Below are positions 1 through 13,283 of a DNA stretch of 51,048 bases, piece after piece. Positions within the stretch are counted from its first letter, which is position 1, and each line of letters opens with the position of its first letter. Origin of the DNA: Helochares maculicollis (taxonomy: Eukaryota > Arthropoda > Insecta > Coleoptera > Hydrophilidae). The notes under the pieces were generated by a model that saw only the letters and a list, made by a program, of their open reading frames with translations, had not been told where the DNA came from and did no database searches. The stretch lies in the NCBI GenBank assembly GCA_033557835.1, contig JAWQRO010000171.1, positions 1 through 51,048 on the forward strand, given 5' to 3'. A program made the translations under genes and the position numbers.

Positions 1-3000
1 CTTTCAGCAAAGAAGGTCAATTAAGCTTTTAATATACAAAAATGACACGATTTGCCTCGCTTTGCTTGGCAACTAAGAGGTCTCAATCAAGCTTTTTATA
101 TTCAGAAGTAATAAATAGGTATGAAATGTATAAGAATTAATGAAGCAATGAGCACTATAAAATAAAGAACAGCTTCCAAATATTTACTTAAATTATACCC
201 ACCATGTGATAAAAAATATTAATTGTCAAAATATTTGCAAACAAGATATCGTATTTGAAATGTAGTACAGTTAGTTTTAATTTTAAAAATGATTAAAAAT
301 TTATATTAAACATATAAACATGCATTTCTTTACAAAATCTATAAAAAGTCTAGTAATGTACATTCATGTATAAAATATCAATTCAGTCAGGTAGAATTGC
401 GAGTAGTCGTTGCTTAGTTTATTGCGACAATAAATCTTTGAATCAAAAATGACATTTCTTTGAAAACCATTCATCGTTTTGTTAAAAATTTACAAATTGG
501 ATAAAGTTTAAAAGTGATATCATAATAATGGTTTCTAGTAGTAAATCCCAAGCTGTGAAATTGCAGGAATTCATCAGTGTCAACGTTTTTGCATATCTTC
601 AATTCAAGGAGTATAGGAGCAACGTTATTTAAATTTACAACTTCAAACTTTAAGCACTTTAGTGTTCGTACAAATATTATTTGTGCAGATGATATTAATC
701 AATTAATAAAAAAACCAAAAATGATGTGCCAACTCAGCTATAAAATATTAAACAATATTTGACTCCACTTGGATCGTTATAGGAAATTATATAAAAAAAT
801 GTTCCAGTATTTTTTGAAAAAGACGGCGTTACATCAATAAAAATTAGTTAAATTAAATACTTCGTATTGTGAACTAGTAAACTAGGATGTAAAAATATAT
901 TATGTTTGTTAGAAGAATAACAAGTTTAAGAGCCGAAAACATTGAGGTTTCTTAAAGGACGTTGTGATCAATATAGAACGAATTAGTGTCAAAAATGATA
1001 TTAAATTATTCGGCTTTGATTCACACGAAAAAAATTTAATTCTCTCAAATAATCGTCTCGTAATATGCAGTTCTCAGATTGGTCAAGAATTTTAAATCGG
1101 CAAAGAGTGCGTTCGTTGTCCGAGAATTTGCAAAGAGAATTGAAATCGAGCTGGATTGGAACAATGAAATTAAAAAATGCCTTCCTTTAATCCCGGCTTC
1201 CGCGCAAAATTGTTTTTAAGCACCAAATATCTTCAAGGCAGAAATTTATTTCTTCGGCGGTAGGATTTCAGGCTATTTAACGAAAACGTTCCACAAAAAT
1301 TCTTCCTCTGCGCGACTGGAAGACGCAATCGGGCAGCTCTAGATGTTTATCTCGGTCTGGTGCAGAGTGAACAAAAGAGGCACATCTTTCTTCTTTGCGG
1401 GCAGTCAGTCCTTAAAATTAAACTTAAATGTTTCTACTGCATTTCTGGACTTGACATTTCAAAGGAATGCGCAGGTGTTGTAGCATATTTAATTACATAA
1501 ATGCTTAAAGTATTGTTTTTGAGTAAATGGATTGAAGGTATGCCTATTATTCATTGTTTTTATTGAACGACGTCCTAGAAGAGTTATGCGAAGACACTTT
1601 TTCATGAATTTCTGTAACTGTGGAGTTTTTATTAATTGCTTTTTTGTTAAAACTATCGTTTTTAGTTTAGCTAAAACTATTTTTCAATTCAACTTTTGTT
1701 AATCACGTTAATCTTGTGTTAAGCGACAACCTGGATTTCTCAAATTCTTCTTCATTGTTTTTAGGCATAGCTCGGCAAATATGATTTATTATAGCTTTGG
1801 AAAAACTCCTCGCTTGATGTTCAAAGAATGGCTTAGGTCAAACCAATTTTGTAGCTATGAGTCAATAGACTTCTTGTGTAGGCTTTATTTGTTGGTTAAT
1901 GATTACATCTTTTAAAAATTTGCGATTCAGCAGTACCGTAGGAAATCAATAATTATTGTAGTATCTATAGAAGATAATTTAAGGATGCAATATTCTAGGT
2001 AACTCGTAGATAATTGCGACTCCGGATGGAGTTCTATTGACCTTGTCGTATAAAAAGCATTGTTTTATTGCAATTTAACGTATTTCGTGAACAGGTGTTG
2101 TAAAGTATCGTGAAGAAGGGTCGACTTATTTAATTCGTCTCGCTTAGTTAGCTGTGTCGGCTTGATTATACCAACACAATTTTTGTACACTGTTTATTGT
2201 TATGAAACCTTCACTGCCGTCGATGTTTATGTGGGGTTTACAATTAGAGAAGTCGTATTTTTTTCTTAAAGGGTGCTTGTTCTTTTTTCATTTGGATGAT
2301 TTTTTGATAGTATAAAAAGTTGTTCGTTATTTTGTCCCCCTGCTATAATAAATTTTATTTTTTGAACCAATCTTTACAATTAAAAATTAGATCTCTTGTA
2401 CTTTTTCTACAGTCTTGGTTTTTCAGACGATGTAATAGTTAATTTATTTTACTATTAATGTATAAACTTATTTTGTTTGGACATGGATGTAATGGGAGGT
2501 TGAGATGTATTTGACCATTTAGGTATATTCGAATGGAATAATGAAGCTCTAAGTTTCTTTTATGTAATACTAGGAAGATACAGTCTGATTTTTGATTAAA
2601 TAAACTTTATGCTATAACTATGAAAATTTAAATACATTATGCCGAATTTTTAAGGTTTTAACCATTAAACTACTAATCCTGTAGTAGTGTACTATTATAT
2701 AGTTTGACTTTCGATTCTTTATTTTTTGAACGTTTCACCTTGAATTTATAGTCCTGTAATTTTGAATTAGCAACTTCTTAATTTGGATTTTTGTTTATAT
2801 GTTTAACAATTAAAGCATGAAACAATTTTCATGCTAAATTCTTGATTTTTGATTCTTGTTATTTTTTGTAACTTATTTATGCAACAACATGAATTTAAGA
2901 AGTGTGAATCTAATCTTTTATGTCTTCTGAATGAAGTTTTTTTGTACTTCAGCCTTTCTTAGAAAAAGTATTTTAAATTAATTGTAGATCTTTGAGTATC

Positions 3001-4422
3001 AACTTAAGTCATTATTGAGACATTGAGAATACAGAAAATATGATAAGATTAATAAACACATTAGTTCTTACAGTGTATGTAACTATCTGTTAATATTTTA
3101 TAAATAAATAGTGATTCCTTTTGCTATTGTTTTGCTATTATTCGTAAAATGGGCAAGTCGAAAATTGCTGTAGTCACAAATATTTCCTAAGATTACTTTC
3201 TCTAATGGTAATATCAGAGTTCATTCGCTTTCATTTGCGTTACTTTTTAATAAAATCCATTTCTTGTTATATTAGTGTCTAAAAAAAATTTTCGTTTATT
3301 ATAAATATTTTATGCATTAATTTAACATTCGAACAAGTACTTTTTTATCAGATTTATCTATGAACGGAAAATATAATATCATTATAAAATTATCACACAA
3401 ATTCTCAGTATTTTAATTTTTGCTGAGGTATGTTTTGACATTATTTCTAAATTCAAAAATCAAAATTGATGGCCTTAATTTTTTTAAATATGGATGCTAA
3501 TATGAACCGATAGATGTTGTTTTAACTTGCAATTCTTTGCGTTCTCTTTAGCATTCGGATTTAAACTATGAAGAATTTGGAAAAATTTAATTTCGCGCAT
3601 AAAAATTCGATTGCCGTCTATGGAAAAAGATTTTATTATCTATTCTAAAATCAAATCAGTTAATATAATGTTCATATTAATTAATACTTAATATATAGCT
3701 ATGTATGTTCATTGGATATCTTTTGCAATAATATTTTTCTGGAAACAAGAAATATATAATATGGAAATAATCAACAACCATTTGCTTGTTCACAGTAAAT
3801 AACTGCCTTCGGTTATGCACTTTATACCAAATTCTAATCCACACTTTTCATTAAATTAACTGTATATATCAAATTTATCATTTTATAATCGTGTTTAGAT
3901 GCCTTCAAACTTAGTGAAACCACCAAAGCAACATAATAATGTTATTATATATTTTCGCCACAACAAGAAGCCTGTACATGTCTATAGTTATAATAATATT
4001 GTTTACATTCTCTAAAGTGCATAATTATAGGGACAAAGTTTTTCGGATTTTCCAGTTTCTTAACCATTGACACCAAATTTTTAATTCCCTAATAAGGTTC
4101 AAACGCTGTCAAACATATAGTAATGCCGAAAGAAGATTATTGATTTTATTCCCTTAAGTTGTGGTTATCGGTGGATAAAAAAAATCACAGAGCTATATGT
4201 TAGCAAAGCGAAATTGTTTTCGAAATCGCCTTCTACACTTTGATCTCCAAAGTACTGCATTTCCGACCCGTCATTATTATGCAAATTTACACAGTTAATT
4301 GCAACCCATTTGTCAGTGATAAGCCATCATCAGGGTTCACTTTAGTGAACAATGTTCGCGGCAACAATGAGATTCTCCGTCTCGGTTTACAATCCATATT
4401 ATTTTTCCTCTCTCATCATGGC
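1..4422. other. Intergenic DNA without recognised genes
   Basis: AT-rich. It includes a T-rich asymmetric tract at about 2640-3000 similar to 31.7-32.5 kb. Open frames are short and random-looking; a slightly GC-richer patch at 1180-1420 shows no convincing protein. Confidence 0.6.
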
Positions 4423-4425
4423 TTA

Positions 4426-4641
4426 CTGATCATATAAAATGGTATATACGCTGTTCCAAAACGCCTGCAGTGTTAAAACTTCTTTGGTCGCTCGGTCCAG
4501 CGCACACAGATAGAAGACACTCTTCGTGGAGTTCGTGATGAAGCTCAGCGCTGGCGTGGCCTCCTTGATGCCAGAGCGTGTTATTATCCGAGATAATAAT
4601 TTCGAACACTCATTCCTTGTAACGATTCTCCGAACTCGTGA
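4426..4641 (-). other. Exon-like open frame, unidentified
   Basis: On the - strand 72 codons are open between stops. The middle part (4465-4581) has G or C at almost every third position, unlike the AT-rich surroundings, and reads TPALSFITNSTKSVFYLCAL followed by DRATKEVLTLQAFW. A CA|GTAAGC donor-like site sits at the 3' end (4426/4425). No clear acceptor with a good pyrimidine tract was found. It may be one exon of a neighbouring - strand gene, or an old fragment. I do not recognise the protein. Confidence 0.35.
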
Positions 4642-4644
4642 TTA

Positions 4645-7600
4645 CAGATTTGCCGATACCATGAGAGATGCAAAGAGAAATATTAAGTTAATATTCCCTT
4701 AAAGCATGCACGTTGACAGGCCGGCAATGGGAGTCGTGATATTGAAATTCTGGCTAACTCTTCCATTTACATGCAGTAAGCCCCAATTAACGGGAGTATT
4801 AAGCTTGATTAGCTTTTTCGTTGGTAAAGAAGCGGCTTATTAAAGATCTCGTTATTGGGGAAACGATTGTTGGTAGCAAAACTTTTGTTCGATAAAAAGC
4901 GTCTTGGATAATCTTATGGGATGTTTTGTTTTATACCGTATTTTTGGAAAACGTTTATTGCTACAGAAGTATTTATTAATATCATTAGGAGAGTTGGTGT
5001 TTGTTCTAGGATAATCTTTTATCGATGGAAAGCTTGAACGAACAAAAATCACCATAGTTATTGGAGGGTTTGCAATGAACTACTTATGATGAGTTCATCA
5101 CAATGTGAAGTGAAGGAGCGTTGGTTTAGCTTGTAAGATCGCCACCAACAAGTAAATAAACAAAATTAACATCTCTCTGGAAAAGTTAACCTTTATTTCT
5201 AATGTGGGTGTCTTATTGGCCAAGTAAATCACGTGAGCCTCCCACAAATTATGGAAAAAGTTTGCCGTTTCACTTATTTTTCCATTATTTTGTCGTAGGT
5301 TGGCATGAGGTATTCCACAATTACAAATATTTTGACTTACGTGACTTTCATTCAGATAGCAAGTTTTCTGAATGGACATATGGTGAAGCGTGCCCATTAA
5401 GCGGGATTAATTAAAACTTACGAAATTTGCCTAGTTGAATATGTATAAACTCGACTATAAAGCAAGCCTGCAACTACACGCTAACGAATCCTTAGAGTTG
5501 TAATTTTTGATGTTCTACCCACGTTTGCATTCGCGCTGTATCTTGGTACAATTATTAGATCGACGTGGGATGCACAAAATGTTCACTTAAATCTTATATA
5601 AATCAGTATCTGTTAATGGGTATTCAATTCCATTGCCAACAACATTTTGACCATTGAAAATTGTTTTCGGTAATGTGAGGGATTAGAATCAGTTTTTTAG
5701 CCCTTCTTTCTCTAGAGTTAGATAAAGTGCCCACACCAAACTTCGAAATTCGTTGGCTTCTAATAGCGTAGAGACAAGATACATTTTGAAAAGTAATTTT
5801 TAAAATATATCACCTGAAAACTAAGCCCCATAATTCGTATTACGTTACACGACACTTCCTACAACAAATAGACTGCTGACTTACTTGAATATTTATTATC
5901 AGGCATACATAAAATATTAGGTCTCTAGATGGAATTTAAAGACGTAGCTCTCTGTAGAGACGCAACACTAAGTTATAGATACAAATCTACGTTAGAGATA
6001 ACTCATTTTGAAGAGTTGTGCCCTTGACAGGCGAAAACAAAATGTTGGATTGACTTGGCATTTGTTTCTGAAAATGCCTGAAATAGTTTCCACTCGAAGA
6101 AATTAATAATTTCTAGATTTTTAAGGCGGTAAATCATTTCGATTCCGACCGAACCGCCGACTGTGTGAAGGGCCCTTTTGCTTACCTGGGCTTTATTTCT
6201 AAAAGAATAGTAAAATAGCAGCAGTCAGGTACCACATTGCGTATAAGAATGTTCTGGTCGTTATTCATTGGTAGCGGCACTCGACTTTTTCAACAATATG
6301 CTTGAAGTGGTCTTAATTTTATATTTATTGCAGGCTCAACCACTAAATATTATTCAGATTTTATGGCACATGTCCCATTGTCCTGTCTGTGCCAATTTTT
6401 ATATGCCCTTGTGCGGAGAATTACTACTAGCCAAATATTAGTTGTTATGGGATTTAATTCGGCGTAAATGAAACGTTCATTTACAAGGTGTGCACGTTAT
6501 GGAAGCAATTTGCTTACTTAAACTCTTGATACTGCATAGGCGAGTCGCTAAGCTTTAACTAAAAATGAAAGAACATCTATAATTTCTTATATTCATATTG
6601 AGAAATATAATAGCATGAACTCTGAAGGAAATCATATTTATTATAAGTGCTATGTTTATGTGTTACTAACATTTTTATTGTAAAAGAAATAAATAATACG
6701 TTGCATTAAACATAATGTCTTTGGTTTTATCACTGTAAAATTACACTTATTGTCGTAGACTACTTCTTTCAACGTATAACATTTTGCTGGCTTATGTTTT
6801 ACAATCTAATGTTTTACAGACAATGAACAATATGAACAATAAACTAGTACTATAGAGGCCTAATACGTCAAATGTTTCCAACGCTTTAGATATGTATTGA
6901 TAAAATTATTCACTTCCTAAATTTGCTAAGAAAATAAGAAGTAGTGGAATTAAAGGACTTAAAACTGTAACAAACAACGTAAACAAGAGTGTTCGTTGTA
7001 GAATGTTTTAGCTTAAAATTGGATAATTGCTATTAAAGACACGTAAGACAATTTTACTGCACTGATATCACAACAAAAACAAAATGGTTTGTCTAAATTG
7101 CTAATGTTTCATTTGTAATAATATTGTTAGCGTACGAATTCGTACTTATTGACTATTTTATTTATATATTATAAAATATTAAAATTATTTAGATTTGCGG
7201 GCACCAACAGTACAATTATTCCACGATTTTACTATACTAGCCGTGTACTAACTAGATTGTACATTCATTTTTAATCGTTTTCAATGATACACGTGTTTAC
7301 ATACATGCATAAACAAAAACACACATATAGAAGATAGCCAAAACTGCTTAAAATGGATCCAGGAGCGCTCAAACCTTGCGAAATTTATACTAGAATATTA
7401 TCTAACAGCTTTAATATGTACAGATAAATCATGATGCGAGAAAATTAAGTTCTGTTAATGAAAAGCTAGTACACATGGCCATAAAAAATTTAATAGTTAT
7501 TAAACAATCAGTTTTTAAAGTTAAAGAAAAGTCGGATACCAACGCAGTTATTTATGCTTTGGTTAAATTGTCCACAACCAGATTGTATGTTTAACTACAT

Positions 7601-10600
7601 AAGAATGTTCAATTTCTGATGAGATGTACTTAAAATAAGTAATGAGTTATTTATGTTTTTCATATTCACCACATCGTTTATGGGAAAGAATACTATAAAT
7701 AGTTTTCAAACATCACCAGATTTACAGTTTCTTGTCATATTTTAAATAAACTTTGCTATTATTTGAGCAAAATTTAATTATAGTTGTACAAATATAAATA
7801 AATAATTGCAAATATTGTTACCTATGAATTGTTTTAATGTGTAATTGGTTCTAATAATCCAGGTTTCGTACTGAAGAAATGACTACTTTTATCGATAGCT
7901 AACTGAAAATTTCGCATACAAAATTCAGTTGGCCCAAAATAAGCTATATTTCAGTCATCTTAACGCCCAAAAGTTTCATGTTGTATAGATTTAGAAGACG
8001 TTAATATCTATTAGGATTTTATAACCGTCTAGAGGTCTACAAAACTTTAACGAAATATCTATTCTGTAACTTAAAAACCATTTTTATTTAAACCATTTGC
8101 TTCAAATAGAGATTAATTTACATTATGGCGCTTACCTAGCATTACACAGACTCCTATCATAGGCTAAAAACCGACAAACGTGTATTCAGATGCTCTTTAA
8201 ACGTGAAAATTAACATAGGCACATAATATATGCATTGTATAATATTCACCATAAGACATGCAACTTTGTGTTATGTAAAAAGAGTAACTATCACAGTAGC
8301 CAGGTTCGCCGCTTAACACACTATTAAGCTTCCCATACAATCTGGTTGTTGACAAGCTCAAATACCGTGTCCTCATGACTATTAGCATTTGCCTGGACGT
8401 TGCTTTTCATACATCGACCCGAATTGTCGTACTTGATATCAAAGTAAAACTAAAGTTTCGTTTTCGTTCATTATAAATTCTAATTTTTATAATATAGGGT
8501 CGTGATACCTGATACGTATAATGTCGCTTATCTGGAATGTTATAAGAACATCTCGACAGAGCATTTTAAATCGCGGCTCAAGGCAAAACCAGATCTAAAA
8601 GCCTCACAGAACCTAATAATTTCCAATCATTGCATTGTTTGGCGAGTTCCACCCACGGCTATATAGGCGATATCTAACATACCTACAACAATTATTTGTG
8701 ATTCAAACGAACGAAAAAAAAACAGGTTAACAAAAACAAAAGTATCTTCGAGTAGTTAGGAAGATAAAGACTATAAATAACAATAACGTACCGAGCTAAC
8801 TAGAAGCGTAAATTTAAACAGAGCTTATAATTTTAATTGCAGTGAGTAATTTTCTTCTTGTTTAGTAATGAACATAGCGAACGTAGATTGCTCTATAGGT
8901 TAGTACCTCGACTGAAGCTATTTGTGGACGCTTTTATATTCCGACTGGCTTGCTTCAGAGAACTTTTCAGTTTTCTTGCAAAGAGACATTCTTTGTTAAA
9001 TGGTTACGCATTTATTATATAAGTAATTGCTTATATTCCTAGTGATGTTTACACAAAATTTTCAGTTCTGAATTGTTTACAGTTTCATAATTAACCGCCA
9101 ATGTAGTTATTTTAAACAGTTTCGCAAAAATACGTTTACCAAATGAGTAAAAAACACTCATCTCAACTCACCGACTTGAACGAATTAACATTTTTTCTGA
9201 ATAAAAGTCAGCATAATTGCGCTGATGAGCCGAAAAGTTGCAGCCACAGTAATAATACAATCCTTTTATAGCAAGATTTTACTGAAATTCAAATCTAAAC
9301 CGCATTACGTAGCGAACGTTCTGGGACATATAACATGAGTCTTGCCTCTTTGGAAATTTGAAAAGCTGTGGCGCCAATCGAAATGGAAGTTTCGGAAACA
9401 CCACGCATAAATAATGATCTTTTTCACACCTACAGCCAAGCGGAGAAATTTCATAGTTTCAAACGTAACCATCGTTTATACGGCTCGAATCAATAATAAA
9501 TCAAGTAAATTATAATCTGCTAGGGGGCGCCCCTTCTGACACGAATCTTAGCAAATTGCACGCTGCTTTATAACATACTTGCTATACGTATAACATGTGT
9601 CAGAACCAAACTACAACATAAGAACCGTACTCTATAATTAAATGCTGTGGTCCAGAGTTTTATAGATCACCTTTGTTCTTTCCGCGTAGCTTTGTTTCTG
9701 TTTTTTAGACAGGGGGTCGAGCAGGTAGCTTCACAAGGACGAAGTTGGCTATTTTAACTTTTCCGTTTTCTTGCTTCGTGGAATTAATGTTTTGTTTAGC
9801 AGCGGGACGCCCGAATCTCAGGAATAAATTTTTAAAATTTTTATGCATATCTTGATGGAGGCGCTCAGCAATATTGTCAGCGTGCCTACAATCCTAAAAT
9901 TATTGTGGGTGGATAAATCATGAAACGGTCTGGCAGCGATTGCCAAAATGCAAACTAATTGGCTTATCACAGCTTGGTATTTGATCTATGGCTAGACTTA
10001 TATTGTTGCTGAAATATTAATAAATGTTAATCAACATTTTTATGCGAATCCATCGCATATTCCTAAGTGAATCTAATGAAGATTTCTGTCCGAAAGGCTT
10101 GGTTCTGTTTATGTGAAACTATTCGATTATTTTATAGTTTACAAGAAGTGCTAAACATAATTGATTCTTCGCGGTCGCTTGCATGCATAATGAAAAAAAG
10201 TGCAAACAACGACAAAACACATTAAATTGACAAATTTAAATGACTGTCACGGAGCCATAACAGTATCACAAAACAACTTGGAACACATGCTGTACATTCG
10301 GTTCTACTATGACCGGAGATATGGGAGCGAATCAAGAAAGCTATACACGTTTAAATATGCAAATGCTCTAGAGGCTCTACGAAATCCTCGCGATAAATAT
10401 TTAATTGTAACTCGAGGTGAATTCGTGTCTCACGTCCTAACGAACTTGATACAATATGAAATAAGAACGTGACTGATAAGTTTATGCTTACTCTCAACAC
10501 TGACTTAACTGACCACTAAGGCCCAACCACTTTGGTCCATTAAAGTTGTAGCTGTATGTTGCAGGAAAGCAATTTGTTGGCGTGCGAAAAATTTCAATAA

Positions 10601-12969
10601 GTCATTCCGCTTCTCCATAGGACCCCTTTCGACCCAGTAATGGAGAGCATCAATTTATTTGAAGCCAAGTAATCTGATACATTTAAATTGTTGAGCACTT
10701 TCAAAACACCGTAGACGTGCTTTTAGCGCAGCATAGATAATTTCAATCGAAACCAATATTTTCATGCATCAATAAATTTATCCACATTTATGAAATATAT
10801 TTCCAATATCATGTCAATAAATTCAAGGATAAAGGTAGAAGCGATTTGATCTAATATAGCAAAATTAACAATTTTACTCACTTTAAAGCTAAATTAGATA
10901 ACAACAAGTTTCAGTTAACTAGTTCAGTTCAGTAAATAGACCCTTTATTTGGAATTATTCGAATGTGCTAAAATATTAATAATATTAATGGAAGTCTTGT
11001 AAATGTGCTACTGGTAGCAAATTGTCAAGATCACGGCTTATTTTCTCGGAAAAGTTTAAATTTCCTAAACTCAAATCATAAATTTTTTAAAATTTTATAT
11101 CGAACAAGCCTTTTATTGCAAAAAACTACGTAGATAAATTGCAATAGAAAATAACGATCGTAACTGATAGCTTTCTACAAATATTCCGACAAAATATAAT
11201 TTATAACAATAAAAACCTTTAAAACTTGAAATTTTAGGAAAATTTTAACTCCAACTTGATAAAGTAAATTAGGGGATAATTTTTTGATTTTTTTGTGCGA
11301 ATTTTTCTTAAAATTACATTAAAAATTAAGAATACAATGTTAGAAAACTGTTCATTATTATTATTTTTAGAAAATTACGGCATTTAATTAAACTTTTGGA
11401 AGTTAATCTGCCATATAAAAACTAGCACAAAAAATATACCATATGTGATTTTGAACTCAAAGTGTATTTATTTAATCAAATAGTATGAAACATTTCGTAT
11501 AGAAGCCATATTTACCTTGCGGAGCTTGCCGATCACATCCAAATTTAGAAATTATACGTACTTGGTTTAACGGTAGTTAACTGAGCGAAATTATGATATG
11601 GCAAAGATACAAAAATAAAGTGAGAAAGTAAAACCGGGCAAGTCTACTTCTGAGTGTCTATATGCTAATGCCGGTAACTTTTAGAGTTTTAATTTTATCC
11701 TTTATTTATTAAATAAATTAAATTTGCAAAGTAAAAGTATTCCCATTTTATTTTCATAATTCATGTGTTCTCTGTAATGTGACTACTTTGCTGTATAATG
11801 TATTATTACCTATTATAAAAATAGTTTATCTCTTAACCAATGAATTATATAAAATGACTTAAAAAAATAAGGGTACCATTTTAATTCATTAAAAACATTT
11901 AATATTGATAAATTGAACCTATGGGTAAATTTTTCTACGCAATTTGTACATTGAGAAATTACAGATTTTTTGTGGCAAAACTTTATAGGAAAATATAGAT
12001 TATAATATAGAATAAAACTACTTCACGCTTCAAAGTCACACTTATTTAGAGAGATGTGGCAACAATTCAAAATAAATTGCATAGAAGTCCGAAAAGCTTA
12101 CAATATTTCCAATGTTGAAGAACATCAAACTTTAATTAAAACATTTTTACCAGGCATCGGGTTTTAAATTCCCTTTATTAAAAAATATCGAATGAAACAA
12201 GAAGCTTTTCCAATGATTTTAATGTTTTGATATTTTAATACAGCCAACTTAATCTAAGAATTAGATTTAAGTTTAAGGCAAGCTATTTTACAAACATGTA
12301 TTTTAATAATTTAACAAATGTTTATTTTTATTATAATCGTGACATTTTTTGCGTTCGTACTACGTATTAAAATTCTCTATAAATGAATTCTAGTAATTCA
12401 GTCATAAAATAAAGACGTGCTAGCCTCGCTTACTTGGATGTATACGAATGATAAAAGAAATACACACCCTAAAAATATAGGAAATTTGTTTACAAATATA
12501 GAATTGTCTAAGCAAAACAATCTGACATAAGCAAAGATTTTGCGTTCGCGATTCCTTAGGCAATTACTAAGTGCAGTTGAATTGCCGCCAATCAGCTATA
12601 TTCGAGAATATAGCACGGATTCACTCCACAATTTAGTACACAGCATTTATGCTAATAATTTTTTTCCAAAAATAGTTTAGTGTTATTATTTTACATCGGC
12701 TTCCAAGTTTCCGTGTTGGCCAGACATCAACATTAGTACTAATAGCGCGTTCGTATACATAAATTTTATAGAAAGTCCGCGCTATAAGACTGGACAAGAA
12801 GCAGCATTCGACCTCCTAAAAACCACATACATTCTCCTATCTGCCATCCTCATCTAATGCATAGTTCAAGCCAAAGAATACAACCTTTCGACTCCGCTTG
12901 GTTCCTGCGGTACTCTCGAGACTCAGCATCTCAGTTTGCCGCTTCTATGAGACTTGGTACTACAATACT
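4645..12969. other. Intergenic DNA upstream of Egfr
   Basis: No recognised gene. Open frames of 60-99 codons (for example 5098-5397 on - and 10200-10472 on +) lack recognisable domains or support. A - strand open frame at 9705-9893 and the repeat fragment at 7293-7376 are the only items of note. The Egfr promoter should lie toward the right end, but I cannot place a start site. Confidence 0.6.
7293..7376 (+). repeat. Dispersed fragment related to the outer end of arm B'
   Basis: The words gtgtttacataca, a run of acaca, and taaaatggatccaggagcgctcaaa match 50461-50532 in the same order and direction. It shows that this repeat family is dispersed. Confidence 0.55.
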
Positions 12970-12985
12970 CACCTGTAAACAGGTA
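12970..12985. promoter_or_regulatory. Palindrome with facing CACCTG/CAGGTA boxes
   Basis: ACCTGTAAACAGGT (12971-12984) is an inverted repeat. It carries CACCTG and CAGGTA, words bound by Snail/Zfh-type zinc fingers; CAGGTAA is also a Zelda-type early-embryo motif in Drosophila. It lies 115 bases before the Egfr start codon. A regulatory role is a guess from motif and position. Confidence 0.25.
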
Positions 12986-13000
12986 AACTAACTTGAGGTG

Positions 13001-13008
13001 TGTTTCAG
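13001..13008 (+). other. Possible 3' splice site of a 5'-UTR intron of Egfr
   Basis: A ctaac branch-point-like word at 12988-12992 and a pyrimidine-rich tgtttcag ending at 13008 make a plausible acceptor 91 bases before the Egfr ATG. If used, the first transcribed exon lies further upstream and was not identified. Inference only. Confidence 0.3.
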
Positions 13009-13018
13009 GCTGGAGACT

Positions 13019-13069
13019 ATGGACTTCTCGAACGTCAGTTATACACGGACCGCGATGCTGGTCAGATGA
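13019..13069 (+). promoter_or_regulatory. Upstream ORF 1 of Egfr (16 codons)
   Basis: The ATG at 13019 has A at -3 and G at +4, a strong start context. The frame runs 16 codons to TGA at 13067-13069, 31 bases before the Egfr ATG. The stop overlaps the start of the next upstream ORF (ATGA). It matters only if the transcript starts before 13019, which is likely but not shown. Confidence 0.5.
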
Positions 13070-13176
13070 GAAACGATGTGACGTCGTACCGTATCCGCCA
13101 TGTTGCTCCCCAAGACGGGATATCTGGGAGCATTTGTTTACATAGTGCTGTTCTGTTTGATATTGTTTGTGAGTGA
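13066..13176 (+). promoter_or_regulatory. Upstream ORF 2 of Egfr, overlapping the main start
   Basis: The ATG at 13066 (C at -3, weak context) opens 36 codons in a different frame from Egfr and ends with TGA at 13174-13176, beyond the Egfr ATG at 13100. A ribosome starting here would miss the receptor start, so it should lower Egfr translation. Confidence 0.45.
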
Positions 13177-13283
13177 TGTTAGTACGAAGAGGAGGAACAG
13201 GACTAGAGTGCCACTCAATTACAATTACACCCACCATTTGAGCGTAGGGGAGAGAGACTCTGAGTTTGTTACCAAAGGAAAAA
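13100..13283 (+). CDS. Egfr: Egfr coding exon 1: start codon and signal peptide
   Basis: This exon encodes residues 1-61 plus one base of codon 62. The N-terminus is a clear secretory signal: a short polar start, a hydrophobic core at about residues 9-26 (LGAFVYIVLFCLILFV), then a charged, poorly conserved spacer. The start context is favourable, with G at -3 (tccgccATGt). The donor is AAA|GTAAGA at 13284 and leaves phase 1. This joins exactly to exon 2, making an Ile codon before the conserved CIGTNG of the mature receptor. An in-frame stop lies upstream of the ATG, so translation cannot start earlier in this frame. Insect Egfr genes often have alternative first exons; I found no second one in this window. 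Confidence 0.88.

Noticed and set aside
5098..5397. 99-codon - strand ATG frame
   Set aside because: No domain, no coding-like third-position bias, and an overlapping + strand frame of similar quality; within the range expected by chance for this length of AT-rich DNA.
10200..10472. 90-codon + strand frame
   Set aside because: Starts at GTG just after a stop, no domain recognised, no splice sites that make sense.
12923..13237. 104-codon - strand frame over Egfr exon 1
   Set aside because: Antisense to the coding exon and its leader; no recognisable domain.
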